Shown piece after piece: positions 39,597-50,103 of a DNA stretch of 64,000 bases. Source of the stretch: Emiliania huxleyi CCMP1516 (Eukaryota; Haptophyta; Isochrysidales; Noelaerhabdaceae); assembly GCF_000372725.1 (NCBI RefSeq), contig NW_005201392.1:681259-745258 (forward strand), written 5' to 3'. The translations under genes and the position numbers were made by a program. The stretch's first letter is position 1. Each line of letters starts with the position of its first letter. The notes under the pieces were generated by a model, which worked only from the letters and a program-made list of their open reading frames with translations, had not been told where the DNA came from and did no database searches.

Positions 39597-40201
39597 GATT
39601 TGGCGGATCTTGGCTTCAATTTTACGAATGTCTTGGCATCAGCTGAAGGCTTGCGTCCGACATCGCCCAGTTCGTGCACGGTATTCGGATTTTGCTATTT
39701 GCTCGTGTGGGGGTATATTGCAGATTTGTCAATGGTACCGCGTCTGCGACGCGGGCGCCTTGCGAGCAGAGCCCTTAGGACACCCTTTTATCTTGCGCGG
39801 TCAAAAAGAACGATTGTCGTCTGCTCCCCGGAACCGAAAAGACCAAGGAAAACAAATCGAAAGAATTAGTGCCGCTGAAAGAATTTTCCGCCCACCTACC
39901 TATCTGGGAGACCGCATGGCGTCGGTTTGCTTCGCCCTCCAGGTAGGGGGTCTGCTCGCGCCAAAACCCCATCCCTTTCCGAACGAATCCCCACCCCACC
40001 CCGCCCCACCCCACAAGCCCAACCCGCGAGCAACCCCCGCCCCGCCCCGCCCCGCCCCCTCCACCGGACCGCCAAAAAGAAGAATTTAGCACCAAACTAT
40101 CTCTCACAACACGAGGCACAGGAATCATGACAGGACCGGCGCGGACACTTTCCATAGAGGCGCAAGAAACATCGTCGCCGTCGCTTCGGGGGCCTGGTTT
40201 A
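39597..40201. other. Intergenic region
   Basis: Contains a pyrimidine-rich stretch of CCCCACCCCGCCCC type (about 39985-40065). No gene is seen. It is the 3' flank of the sulfotransferase-like gene. Confidence 0.35.
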
Positions 40202-41767
40202 TTATCTACGTACTCCAAACCACCCCGCCCGCCCTGCCGCCAGGCTCCGCTTGCTCCTGGCTCCCACCACGGTCGCTCCGTGCCGGTCCGTGACGCAGTA
40301 ACGCTCGGTGAAGGTGCGCCCGAGGCGGGCGTGGAGAAAGGCCCTGAAGCTCGAGTAGTTGTAGATCCTGCTCGAGGCGCGGCTGGGGTAGCGCGTGCGG
40401 GGATCGCCGCACAGAACGCACTCGTGCCTAAATCATTTTCCCGTGGCAGGCGTGAGCGTGCCCGACGACGGCTAGAGGAGTCCGCTAGCCCTCGCCTTCC
40501 CGGCTGCGTGCAGTTTGCCGCCCGGAAGAGCGCTTCGTCGCGGTCGATCATCGACAAGAGGCGCTCCACGTCGTCAATTGAGGCATTCACGCCCCAGTGG
40601 GCCAGCAGCTTCGACCACGCCCTATTGAGCCAAGCTCCCACCCTGCCCGCTGTGTAGCTAATTACCCTTTCGCCGGCGCGCCCCTTGCGCGCCTGGCGGA
40701 CAGGCGACGCGCTCCCCACTGGAAGGCCTCAAGCTCCTCGTACCGGAAGGAGGCGCTGGCGGCGAAGCCCGCGCTGACGAGCGCCGACTGCGACGTCTGC
40801 TGCAAATCGACGCGACGAAGGAAGGATGCCACCTCGTCGGGCGCGTCGGCAGCTTTGAAGAGCACACGCGGCTGCGCCTCGGGCGCTACAGAGCGCCGCT
40901 GTGGCTGCGCCGGCGCCGCTGTCCGTGTCGGGGAGCGCCGAGCCCTCGAGCTACATGGTAGAGGGGCCCCATCCGTGTCGAGGCGTTGGCCGATGCGCTC
41001 TGTTCCCCAGAAACAGTCTCGCACCATGCACACGGCCGCATCGATCGTGTTGCGGCGGACGTGGGCGATGCGCGTGCCCGCATCGCGCAGCACGCGGGCC
41101 AGAGCGGGATTGAAGCTGGCGATGCACCTGTTCAGGCGTGCTCGATTGGGGCAAGAGCCTCGGATCACACGCCCGGGGATACAGAGGGGGATTGAGCGGC
41201 TAGAGAGGCCCACCCTTTGAAGAGGATCGTCCGATGCGACTGCACCGCCGCCTGATGCAGCTCCACAAAGCTTTGCGCCAGCGCGGAGAAACCCTCGTGC
41301 GCTGGAGATGGCTGTGTGTGGCCCTCGCCGGCGTGGGCCTCCTCGGAATCCTGCATAGTCGAGCAGAGGGGAGTGGTGACATCAGATGCTACAGGTGCAA
41401 GCTCTAGATGCTGTGTATGGAGGTGAGGCTGACACACGTAGAAGCATGGGTTTCTCTGTTGGCGGAAGAGCTCGCTAGCGGTGAAGCCGTCGTGGTCGAT
41501 GATACGCAGCGTCGGCAGCCCGAGCCGCGCCAGCAGGTCCCTTGCCACACGGTACACAAAACTCGAGCCGCTGCAGCCGCATGCCCAGAGAAGCAAGATC
41601 GTCGGCGGCGGGTGCCCCACTCCCGTGGCTCGTGCGGGTATGCCGGCACTGGCGGGAGTGGGGCACCCCGCACCACGGTCAGACCGCCGCGGAGCGACGA
41701 AGCGCGAATCGTTGATGCATGGGTGTCGAAGTAGCGCCACGGGCGCGTCGTTCGGCGCCAGGTGCAT
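40202..41767 (-). CDS. Sulfotransferase-like protein, multi-exon
   Basis: The first exon has a P-loop-like PAPS motif after a beta strand (PTILLLWACGCSGSSFVYRV) and continues to RTILFKG. A GT-AG intron (41128-41213) joins FKG to CIASFNPALARVLRDAGTRI, then AHVRRNTIDAAVCMVRDCFW, which fits the 3'-phosphate-binding (R-N-x-x-D) motif of sulfotransferases. Later exons read RVLFKAADAPDEVASFLRRV, FRYEELEAFQW, AWLNRAWSKLLAHWGVNASI and RIYNYSSFRAFLHARLG before a TAA at 40204-40202. Exact borders of the later introns are unresolved. The start is uncertain because the first codons overlap a hairpin (41594-41662). It probably acts on a polysaccharide or glycan in the Golgi, by family analogy and neighbours. 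Confidence 0.55.
41594..41662. repeat. Hairpin with 16-bp arms in the first exon/intron of the sulfotransferase-like gene
   Basis: GGGTGCCCCACTCCCG ... CGGGAGTGGGGCACCC with about 28 nt between. It may be a small inserted element; the reading frame stays open through it. Confidence 0.75.
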
Positions 41768-42309
41768 CTATGTGTGTGTCTGAGTCCGGATGCGTGCGTC
41801 CCGCTCAAGTCTTTGCTTGGAGAATTTCACGGCGCCACAGACGAGGCGCGGACGACGGCTTCCTTCGAAGCCACACAGAAGCCGTCGTCGGATTCGCAAA
41901 AAAGAAAAAAGAAAAGGCGCGTCGGGTAAATTCTCTTGTTTCGCGTCGGACAGGCTTCCAGTCTCCAGTCACTGCTCTACCTACCTTACAGTTTGCACTG
42001 CTGCGTGAAAACGTTGCGTCCTTCAAACACGACCGCGTAGTCCTCGGAATTGCGCACGTCCGACTTGCCTGCAAATTCAGAGCCAGATGGATCAAGAGAT
42101 TCCTTTGCGCGAGATGGTGCGCGTCGTCCCACGGCGCGCCGTACTGCAGCATCGGCAGAGTCCCCCTGCTGCCTACACGGAGAAGGGGGTTGGACGATGC
42201 GCATCTGCAGGTGACGGCAATCAAATTTAAGGGGACAAAGGGGCGATCTGTTCAAATGTCTCCCACGGTATCGCATCTATGCCTCCGTTACCCCAATGTT
42301 GCAACTCCT
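41768..42309. other. Intergenic region
   Basis: Between the 5' end of the sulfotransferase-like gene and the 3' end of the glycosyltransferase gene. It contains an inverted pair CGACGGCTTCCTTCGAAGCC / AAGCCGTCGTCGG near 41850-41894. No gene. Confidence 0.35.
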
Positions 42310-44147
42310 TCATGTGTCGCGTCGGACTGCCCTGCTCACTCAAAAGGCAGCGTGAAGAGACGGCCGCCGCGACCCCGCCCTCTCCGCCAACAATCGCGCC
42401 ATCTCATATGCAAGCACAGAGTCTCCGCGGCGCAGCCTATGGTCGAGAGATCGCCGAGGTTCCACCACGACACGGGCGAAGTTTGGGGTCCAGCCAGCTG
42501 CCCGCTGAACGGCCACATCGCGTTTCGGGTGTCAATGTACGAGATGGCCACGCCGTCCTGGTGCGCCTGGGGACGAGCGGAGCGAGGGGAGTCGGAGCGT
42601 GAGCTCACGCTAGGCTTTTACTCTCCTGCTCAGCTTGCGCTTGGGTCGATGGGACTGACAGAAGGCCTAGCGCCGGACCTCGAAGCAGCGGTGGAGAAGG
42701 CCCGGCCCGGACAGCTGCAGCGCGCCGCCTTCGCCGCCGGCGACGTTTGCCGCCCGCTCGCGCACATTCACAACGATGTGGTCGATCATACACTTTGCGA
42801 GCGGTGAGTGCGGCGCGGCGGCAAGCACCTTCAGCCGCATGACTGACCTCAATGCCATCGCCAAGCTGAGCCGAGACGGCCCGAGACGGGCCGCGAGAGA
42901 GGCTTTGCTTGCTTAGCGCGAGAGAGAGAGATCTAATGTCCGAATATCTCGAACGGACCTTCATCTGCTTGCCAGGGAAGGGGTCCCTCTGGTCGAGGTC
43001 GCCACCGCTTCCGATTTGCGGCTGGTCGTGGCCGAGCGTAAAGCCGCTGCACGGCGAGTACAGTTCGGTCAACGGCAGGAGTGGGACCTAGGAACAAGAG
43101 CATAAAATGAGCCAGTGCTGCGCACAGCAGAGTTGGGTCAGTGCAATAGCACGATGTCAGCGTCGAGGTAGACGCCACCGTCGGCGTAGAGCGCGGCGAA
43201 GCGAAAGAGGTCAGCGCGCCTGCTCAGGCAGAGCGACCGTGAAAGCTCATCCGCCGACACCAGGCCGCTCGAGAAGCCGCACCACGCTGGAGCGTTGAGG
43301 CAGCGGTACGCCTTTGCTGCGGCGATGCCCACGTTCCTCCGGACGTACTCGTGCGCCTCCGAGTCGTTGAGGTGGTGGAAGCGGAAGGAAGGGTTGGTGA
43401 GGGCGACGCTCTGCTGCACATAGCCGGACGCGCCGGCGGAGACCGAGTGCACTATCCGCGGCACCACCTGGCCGGGTGGGGCTTCGATCCGTTTGTTACC
43501 GTGCGTTGTCACACCACCGGGCATCGTGGGGCTCCCGGGTGTGCGCGGCGGAGGTGGGGGTGTGGTCTCTACTCGCACGGCGGCCCACCTCGCTCAGCCC
43601 CGCGCAGTCGGGCATCACAATCGGGGAGGTGATGTACTTGCGGCAAAACGCGCGGAGCTTCTCGCGCCGCTCCTACAGGACATCGAGATACCCAGTAGCT
43701 CCACACTCGACTATGCGCGCGTGCTCGCGCGGCTCCGCGCTCCTTGCTCAGCGCATACGGTAGCAGGTCGGAGCTCATCTGTTGTCTGCAGAACCACTCA
43801 GTCGCAATCAGCTTCTGCGCCTCGCCCTCCTTCTGCCGCACCACGCAGCACGGGTACTCTGCGCCCTCGCCGCACGGCGCCGGCAGCCGGCACCGCCGGC
43901 ATTTCGAGTACCGCGACTTTGTGTCGTTCCAGACCTTTGATGGGGAGCGAAAACGAGTGGGCGCCGCCGGGTGATGGACACAATCGAATGCGAAACGTGT
44001 CGTGAAGGTGCCATACCGAGACTACTCAGTCACCTGCATGCGGATGTCCTTCTCGACGGCGAGGACCTCGGCGAGCGCAGGGCAGCGGTTGGAGGCGACT
44101 CTGGCGAGGCTCGCAATCAGGGCAGAGCGCAGGAGGAGAGATGGCAT
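42310..44147 (-). CDS. DXD-motif glycosyltransferase (Gly_transf_sug / GT32-like), multi-exon
   Basis: The central exon (about 43150-43578) carries PPGQVVPRIVHSVSAGASGY, FRFHHLNDSEAHEYVRRNVG and the signature RADLFRFAALYADGGVYLDA followed by DIVLL, containing the sugar-nucleotide-binding DxD. The next exon reads ELYSPCSGFTLGHDQPQ ... DPFPGKQMK, then VLAAAPHSPLAKCMIDHIVV ... LSGPGLLHRCFE, then HQDGVAISYIDTRNAMWPFS. All are in the order expected for this family. The N-terminal exon may start at 44147 (MPSLLLRSALIASLARVA), a signal-anchor-like helix; the exon(s) at about 43740-44020 are unclear. Likely a Golgi type II enzyme in glycan assembly. Confidence 0.65.
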
Positions 44148-45003
44148 CGATAGATCTAGTGGAAGGCTCGGCTTGAGAGTGAGTCGCTCCGAGCGCCGCG
44201 CACAGCGTGCGTCCCGCGAACGATCGAATGGATTAAGCTTGAAAAAGGAGGTGAAGGGAGGCTTAGCCATGCAGCTGCTGTCGAGCCGAGGCGGCGGCAG
44301 CCGCCGCAGCTGCACCGCCTCCCGTCGCGCCGCGGTCGCCGCTCCCTCAGCGCCGTCTCCGCGTCGTCACCCGCCGTAGCTTCTCCTCCGCCGCCGCTGC
44401 CCGCCCCCGAGAGTGCGGTGGCGGTGTGAGTGGTATAGTGCAAGGGAGGCGTGTGTGCGTGTCTGCCGCAGGTCGCTGCCGTTGTCTGCGCCGCGATCCG
44501 CCGCCGCGCCGCCGCGCCGCCGCCGCCTGCGCTCGCCGCCGCCTCGTAGACGACTCCTCTCGCGCTCGGAGAGCCGCGCAGCGGGCCGCGAGGTTGAGGT
44601 CAAAGTGTGCAGCAGGATTGAGATCACAAAATCGGCCAATTTTGAGGTTGCTCGAGAGAGCCTGGAAATGGTCCCGCGCCGTAGCCCCGGTGCCGGCGCA
44701 TCACCTCTCAGCCGCGAGGGGCCGGTTCTGCCGCGCAGTCGAGCAGCAGGAGCTCGGGGGCAACTTTGTCGACAAACATGTTGAGGAGAATTTCGGCTCC
44801 GCCTCTCCCTCGCGCTGGAACGGAGCACTTGTCAGACGCCCAGCTCATCCCGTGCACGCGAGCCTGCAACGGCGCTGTCGTAGTCGTTGTCACCTTCGTC
44901 GGCCGCAGAGGCGTGATGGAGTCGTTGTCATCGTCGGCTTCGAGGCTCAATTGCTGTTTTCGAGGCAACTTTTTTTCTTCAAGAGTTTAGAGCGTTTCGA
45001 GCG
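44148..45003. promoter_or_regulatory. Divergent promoter region
   Basis: About 850 bp between the heads of the glycosyltransferase (minus) and the transporter (plus). Rich in CCGCCG blocks, with GTTTTCGAGGCAACTTTTTT just upstream of the transporter ATG. No clear TATA box. Open frames here are compositional. Confidence 0.35.
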
Positions 45004-46014
45004 ATGAACGCGTCGACGCCGGTCCTGCTGGTCCTGGTGGCGCTCTGGTATGGCTCGAGCGCCGCCTGCACTACGACCTCCAAGCAGCTGCTTGCGCTGC
45101 TCTCGCCGCAGCACTGCGCGCTGCAGCTGACGAGTGTGCAGTTCGGCGTTGCGATGCTCGCTGCGGCAGTGGTAAGCTTCTGCTCCGGCAAGATGCCGCT
45201 GCTGCCGTACTGCGTCTGGCCTCTCGCCGGCGCCATCGCCCTCTCCTACACGGCGGGCTTCGTGCTGCTCAACCTGTCGCTGCTCTACATCCACGCCTCG
45301 CTTGCGGAGACTGTGCGCGGGCTCGAGCCGCTCTGCTCCGCCGCCATCGCTTGCGCCCTTGGCGTGCGGGGGGGGCGGCTGAGCGCCAGGGCGCTGCTCG
45401 CCCTCGTGGCGCTGGTGGTCGGCGGCACGCTATCTGCCCTCTCCCAGCCCGCCTCCGAGCGAAGCGAAGGCTTCTACCTCGGCCTGCTGCTCGCCAACGG
45501 CGCGAACCTCGCCTTCGCCTTCCGCGGCACACTAACCACCGCCGCGCAGGACTTGCTCGCCGCAGAGAACGAGCGCCCGCTCGACGCCAACGCCATCTTT
45601 CTCTACCAGCACGCGATGGGCTTCGCCGCGACGGTCCTCCTCTCGGTCGGCGCGGGCGGCTACCCGTCACGCCTCGTCTCGGGCGAGTCGCGCGAGGTTG
45701 TGATGCTCCTCGCTTCGTCGGCGAGCGCCTTCTTCGCGTACAACCGCCTCTCGCTCGCAGTCCTGCTCCGGCTCAACGCTGTCTCGCACTCGGTGTGCAA
45801 CGCGCTGCGCCGCGCCGTGACCGTCGCCGCGGCGACACTCATCTTTGGGAACGCCGTCACGCTCCTCTCTCTCACCGCAATCGGGCTAGTCGTCGGCGGC
45901 TCGGGAGGCTACGCCCTCGCCGTCGCCGCCGACAAGGCGGCGGCTGCGCGGGGCAAGGAGGCGCGCGCGCGCATCAGCGCGTACCCCTCCGAGACGGAGG
46001 TGGAGGAAAGCTAG
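45004..46014 (+). CDS. Triose-phosphate/nucleotide-sugar transporter family (DMT), 336 aa
   Basis: Intronless frame from ATG 45004 with nine to ten hydrophobic helices. The N-terminal half has SSAACTTTSKQLLALL (first helix pair of the TPT/NST fold). The C-terminal half has LNAVSHSVCNALRRAVTVAA followed by TLIFGN and LTAIGLVVGGSGGYALAV, the usual TPT signature (x-HSVxN-x-xRR). The length (336 aa) is normal. The family exchanges sugar phosphates or nucleotide sugars across plastid or Golgi membranes. No presequence is apparent, so Golgi/ER residence is more likely and would suit the glycosyltransferase neighbours. Substrate unknown. Confidence 0.85.
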   Translation: MNASTPVLLVLVALWYGSSAACTTTSKQLLALLSPQHCALQLTSVQFGVAMLAAAVVSFCSGKMPLLPYCVWPLAGAIALSYTAGFVLLNLSLLYIHASLAETVRGLEPLCSAAIACALGVRGGRLSARALLALVALVVGGTLSALSQPASERSEGFYLGLLLANGANLAFAFRGTLTTAAQDLLAAENERPLDANAIFLYQHAMGFAATVLLSVGAGGYPSRLVSGESREVVMLLASSASAFFAYNRLSLAVLLRLNAVSHSVCNALRRAVTVAAATLIFGNAVTLLSLTAIGLVVGGSGGYALAVAADKAAAARGKEARARISAYPSETEVEES

Positions 46015-46028
46015 AAGCGGAAGCCGCT

Positions 46029-46290
46029 CTACACATCGTATTCGGAGCCCTCGTACTCACGCGGTGCTGCGAATGCACGGCGCGAGGCGGTGTCCCCGCC
46101 ACGAGGCCGGTGTACTCACGCACGAACACAACCCCGGGCCCTTCACGCTGCAGGAGGACGACCCGGCCCGAGCGCGCACTCCCTCTCCGTCAAAGGACGA
46201 GGCGCCCCTATTGCCGGCAAAGGAGCCCGCCTGACGGAGGCCGTAGCCGTTAGGCGGCCCGAGCCGCTCTCCCTTGGCCACGTCGCGCGC
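46029..46290 (-). CDS. C-terminal exons of an unidentified minus-strand gene
   Basis: One exon reads VAKGERLGPPNGYGLRQAGS ... DGEGVRARAG. A GTGAGTAC donor and a TTCGCAG acceptor lead to a last exon ending PREYEGSEYDV and TAG at 46031-46029. The octamer GTGAGTAC also occurs at the last exon start. No family recognised. It converges on the transporter gene, with stops only about 15 bp apart. The 5' exons were not identified. Confidence 0.35.
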
Positions 46291-46922
46291 CGCTTGCGCG
46301 ATGTCGTCTTGAGGCGTTGTGTGTGTGCATTGCCTGCGGCTGCGCGGATGTTCAGGTGTATTGGTTGCGGCTGTCTGCGAACATATTGTGCGGCCCGCCC
46401 CGCCACTGTGATGTGTTCTGACCCCCCCCCCCCATCCGACGGTCCTCCATGTGTTGTGTCATCTCCCCCCGGCTTTATTTATTGTGGAGATTGGTGATTG
46501 CGTCTACTTGAGTCTCACCATGAGATATCCACAATCCTGAATCCAGATTGCAGTTCGTTGGCTTTAATCCCTACAGACGAGTAACGTATATGCAGAATTG
46601 CAGTAGGGTGTACACAGTCCTCAGCGTCGGGGAGGAGTACACTTACGAGTTACGTTAGTCTACGGCCGCTACGCGAGTCTTTTCCCTCTCGAGCTGCGGG
46701 TGCAGCAGCCTGGGAGCTCGAGCTCGGGCGGACACCCCACGCCGCGCACTATCGTCTCGCCCTCCCTCACACAGCGAGATTCTCCGCCCTCCGGGGCTCG
46801 GTGTCGCCACAGCCCGACGCACACTACCGTACAGTTAACAAAACACCCTCCGGCACCCCAGCCTGCCTTGTCGCTCCAGCCTCCACGCCCCAATACAGCC
46901 CTACGAAGGTCGTAGGCTCTAG
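46291..46922. other. Intergenic region
   Basis: Contains a C tract (about 46421-46432) and CCTCCGG/CGGAGG-rich sequence. No gene recognised; it may include upstream exons of the gene ending at 46029. Confidence 0.3.
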
Positions 46923-47327
46923 CTAGTACTCCACCGCAGAGGCGTCGTCCGCCAGCGCCACCTCCCAACCTCCTTGCGCCTCATCGTCCATTGCGGGAGG
47001 CTGCTGTGCGGCGGAGAAGCGCGAGAAGGCGAAGTTGGTCTCGAACGGGTCTGCCACCTCGTACATGGCCGCCGAGCCCTCGATCGCGCCCTCCCCATTC
47101 GCGCTCGTCTTGAAGGTGCCCTCTTGTGGGTGGTGATCCTTGGCTCCGAAGCGCGGCGAGGCGGAGGAGAAGGCCTGTCCGACGATGCCTACAGGCGGGC
47201 CGGCGAGTTCACCACACTCCAGTGCAACGGGAGGAGCATGGTCGTCTGCTCGGCGATTTTGCATGCGGGAGCGCACGCGCCGGGTTGGTGCCGTAAAGTG
47301 CTGGCTTCCGCTGGGGCGGAAGTTCAA
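46923..47327 (-). pseudogene. C-terminal fragment of the GDPH/VWD-like family (paralogue of the 3428-5335 gene tail)
   Basis: The frame VGIVGQAFSSASPRFGAK ... ANGEGAIEGSAAMYEVADPF then ETNFAFSRFSAA aligns with the tail of the fused gene at 3428-5335 (HGIVGQSF ... AEGAIEGSWEDYLMASRFET, AYKFSRLGLAEAP). No GDPH exon or oxygenase domain lies upstream within a normal intron distance; the flank instead holds repeat R5 copies and a C tract. Either only the last exon survived, or the upstream exons are too diverged for me to see. I favour a gene remnant. Confidence 0.5.
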
Positions 47328-47716
47328 AGTTCACGCACTACCTGCACCTGTCTGTACCTGAAGAGGTATTTTCTTCTCAAAACAAGGGGGACCCCATCCC
47401 AGGGCCTCCAGGGCTCGCACATCAACCGCTCATAGACCAGCGCGCATCCCATAGGAGGCTCCCCCCCCCCCCCCCCGCCCGCCTTGCTTGCTATTTCCTT
47501 CTCAATAACAAGGTCTGTGAAGTCTGACGAACTGAATAGCATTTGCCTCAGCGGGCAGCGATTAGCTCTCACCGTGTATCGCTCGCCTGAGGGGGGCGAC
47601 GAGCCCGCCTTTCTGATATCCGCCCTATCAAATCTCATCCATCCGCGAGGAGGACGCAAAACAGCTGAGCGACGCGGACCCCTGCGGTTCATCGACCGTG
47701 GTGGCTGGACGAGCTC
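47328..47716. other. Intergenic region with repeat R5 pair
   Basis: Two opposite-strand copies of motif R5 (about 47364-47392 and 47490-47520) flank a C tract (47461-47476). No gene. Confidence 0.45.
47364..47520 (-). repeat. Two copies of dispersed motif R5, minus orientation
   Basis: GTATTTTCTTCTCAAAACAA and CTATTTCCTTCTCAATAACA followed by AGGTCTGTGAA. Both are reverse complements of the R5 consensus seen near 28448 and 60851. Confidence 0.7.
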
Positions 47717-47741
47717 TTGCGCTTCCGACCGTGGCGGCTTG

Positions 47742-47797
47742 GTGCTTTGCCGAACCGCGCCCAACGGATATGCTTTGCCGAACCGCGCCCAACGGAT
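47742..47797 (+). repeat. 28-bp tandem duplication just upstream of the chosen start
   Basis: CTTTGCCGAACCGCGCCCAA followed by CGGATATG occurs twice in tandem. The second ATG is the likely start of the next gene. Confidence 0.85.
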
Positions 47798-49234
47798 ATG
47801 CTGCCGATTTTACCGCACACAGCATTCGGCTATTGCATTGGGCTGCCGCCAGTCTCGTGCTCCGGTGAGTGTGAGCACAGGCACGAGCGAGCCGTGGCTG
47901 ATTCGTCGTCCGCCGCGGCGCACTTCCTCGGCACAGACTCGATGTGGCCCAACGCCGCCGAGGCGTTGCCGCCGGTTGGGGCGTGCGAGGGCGATGGGGA
48001 GGAGCAGACGTTCCGGCGATCGTGCAACAGGACGATCTTGGCCTTTGACGCTCACCTGCGAAGCACACACCTCCGGCACGCCCTGCTCTGGAGCTTTGAG
48101 GGCAAGTCGGACTGGGGGTGGGGGCACGCGCTACCGATGGCCGCGATGCTGCACGTTGTGTGCCGCAAGCTGCACCGATACTGCCACATCGACATGTACG
48201 ACATGCGCCTCGGCCTCTTCCTGCGCTACGCCAACAAGTTGTCCTGGGCTCCGCCTTCGGACGCCGAGCGGAGCCGGTTCCGGAACGTGACGGTGGTGCA
48301 GGTCGACGCCAACGCGCTGATGCGGCACCCCTCTGGTGTGATTGCCCAGCTGACTCGCTACCGCGCCGCCGACCTCGTCATCGCCCGCTACCGGGGCGCG
48401 ATGCCGGGCAACTCGGAGAAGTGGCTCCCGTGGTGGCTGCCTATGCGGATGCGGGGCAGCCACCTCTCGCAGACGCTCGTGCCCGACCGCTGCTTCAACC
48501 GGTACTTTACGGCGCCCAGCGAGGCGCTGCGGCGACAGCTCGATGCGCGCGGCGAGACCCACTTCGACGCCGTCTTCCACCTGCGGACCATGTACGCCGA
48601 CGTTTCCCCGCAGCTCAACCGACCCGAGCCCAACCGTGCGAGCGCGCAGAGGCACGCGGCGCGGTGGCTGGGCGAGGCGTGCAGCGTGGCGGGCCTCGCG
48701 CGCTTCGCGCAGGCGGGCGTCCTCGCCCTCTCCGATAGCCCGGGCATCCTGCAGCACCTCCGCCGCGCCAACCCGCGGCTGGCCGTCTCTGCCGTGGTCG
48801 ACATCCCCGCGGGCGACTCCACGCGGTCGTGGCGCGCTTCCGAGGCTGCGGTGCTCGCGACGGTGCTGGACGTGCAGCGGTCGTCGCTGGCGAGCAGCGC
48901 ACAAGTGAGCAGCTCCGGCTTCCTGAAGGCGGCCGCGATCCGCTCGATGTGCCTCCGTAAGCTGACCGCCATCGAGGGGTCGCACGAGGGCGCCTGTCCC
49001 GAGTGGCCGCGAACGTTCGTGCGCGACCTCCCCAAGTACCTCCCGCTCGGTCGCCACTCCCAAATCTTCTCGAGCTGCGTGGAGCGGCAGCTGGGGCGCT
49101 CGCACCCGTGCAAGAATGCCAGCGCCCTGGTGTGCCGTGAGTCGTACCTCGCGGCGACGCGGAAGAGCCTCTCCCTCGCCGTCGCCCCCGCGGCGCATAC
49201 CCAGAACGCGGGGGGGATTAAGCCTGTTGGGTAG
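47798..49234 (+). CDS. Putative fucosyltransferase-like glycosyltransferase, secretory, about 478 aa
   Basis: I chose ATG 47798 because it opens a hydrophobic start (MLPILPHTAFGYCIGLPPVS); the longer frame runs through a tandem duplication. One uninterrupted exon. Recognisable pieces are GWGHALPMAAMLHVVCRKLH, the VFHLRTMYADVSP strand (an HxRxG/M-like donor-site motif), VLALSDSPGILQHLRR (a Ser/Asp-Ser nucleotide-binding-like step) and SSGFLKAAAIRSMCLRKL. Several conserved-looking Cys residues suit a lumenal enzyme. This layout recalls alpha-fucosyltransferase-type GT-B enzymes, but the match is weak, so substrate and family are inference. Confidence 0.5.
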   Translation: MLPILPHTAFGYCIGLPPVSCSGECEHRHERAVADSSSAAAHFLGTDSMWPNAAEALPPVGACEGDGEEQTFRRSCNRTILAFDAHLRSTHLRHALLWSFEGKSDWGWGHALPMAAMLHVVCRKLHRYCHIDMYDMRLGLFLRYANKLSWAPPSDAERSRFRNVTVVQVDANALMRHPSGVIAQLTRYRAADLVIARYRGAMPGNSEKWLPWWLPMRMRGSHLSQTLVPDRCFNRYFTAPSEALRRQLDARGETHFDAVFHLRTMYADVSPQLNRPEPNRASAQRHAARWLGEACSVAGLARFAQAGVLALSDSPGILQHLRRANPRLAVSAVVDIPAGDSTRSWRASEAAVLATVLDVQRSSLASSAQVSSSGFLKAAAIRSMCLRKLTAIEGSHEGACPEWPRTFVRDLPKYLPLGRHSQIFSSCVERQLGRSHPCKNASALVCRESYLAATRKSLSLAVAPAAHTQNAGGIKPVG

Positions 49235-50103
49235 ACGCAGCCATCTGTTTGGAGTGCGCGATGCGATATTTTCTTCTGCGAACATTCTTCCGCGCTTTGT
49301 CGGTAAAATCTAAAATTCTTCCGCCCGCGCCTTGTCTATCGCGTGAATCGTGCTAAAAGAAAGAAAGAACCGACACACCAAGGGAGGGATGGGAGGACGT
49401 GCGACTACCCCTCCGCCGATAACGATTGGGGTAGGGGCCCCAACTCGTGAGAGGCCACTAGTTTCCCGCAGGAGACTAACGGAGATCCTCTCCTCTCCTA
49501 CCTCTTCTTCTGCCTCTGCGGGACCCACGGACTCTCCGTGGACATCTTTTACTTCATCTTTACGGAAGTTCGAACTTCCGTGACGGGCGCTCTCGCCCGC
49601 TCGCTGCTCTGATGAGCGCGGCTTCCGCTGCTCTCTCCTGCTCACCTGGCCCTGACGCCGCTCCTCGTCCTTGGCCGCGCCAGGCTCTCCTACTGCGCCA
49701 GCCCTTCGGCTGCACCAGTTCTTTCTTCTCCCCGCCCACCCTATCCTGCCTACTCTTTGGCTTTGGGGTGTGGTTCTCTCTATCTGGTCCGAGGTGCGAT
49801 CCCTTACGGCGCCGCGGGTGGCTGCAGGACGTTGAGGTTCCCTCCCTCCTGTAGTTACCCAAGCCGTTTGAGTCCCAACCCTCCGCCTTCAGTGGCAGGA
49901 TCCCAGGGGATGTCAGGGATACTGCGTACGTAGCCCTTCCTGGTGGAGGCGCGCGCGATTCCGTGACTCTCCTTTTACGCGCCAATGTACCCTCACCGAA
50001 GGTGCATAGGAGTGAATCCGAGTGAAAATAGTTGCCCAACCAATTTCCCCACCTTGCGCGAATGCTAAAATTCTTGTGACTCTTTGTAACAGCCTGAGCC
50101 GCC
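49235..50103. other. Intergenic region
   Basis: About 870 bp. It includes the 20-bp perfect palindrome ACGGAAGTTCGAACTTCCGT (49562-49581). Minus-strand open frames here are not convincing. The last 150 bp should be the promoter of the next gene. Confidence 0.4.

Noticed and set aside
48131-49285. 384-codon minus-strand frame opposite the fucosyltransferase-like gene
   Set aside because: Shadow frame; the plus frame has coherent motifs and better composition.
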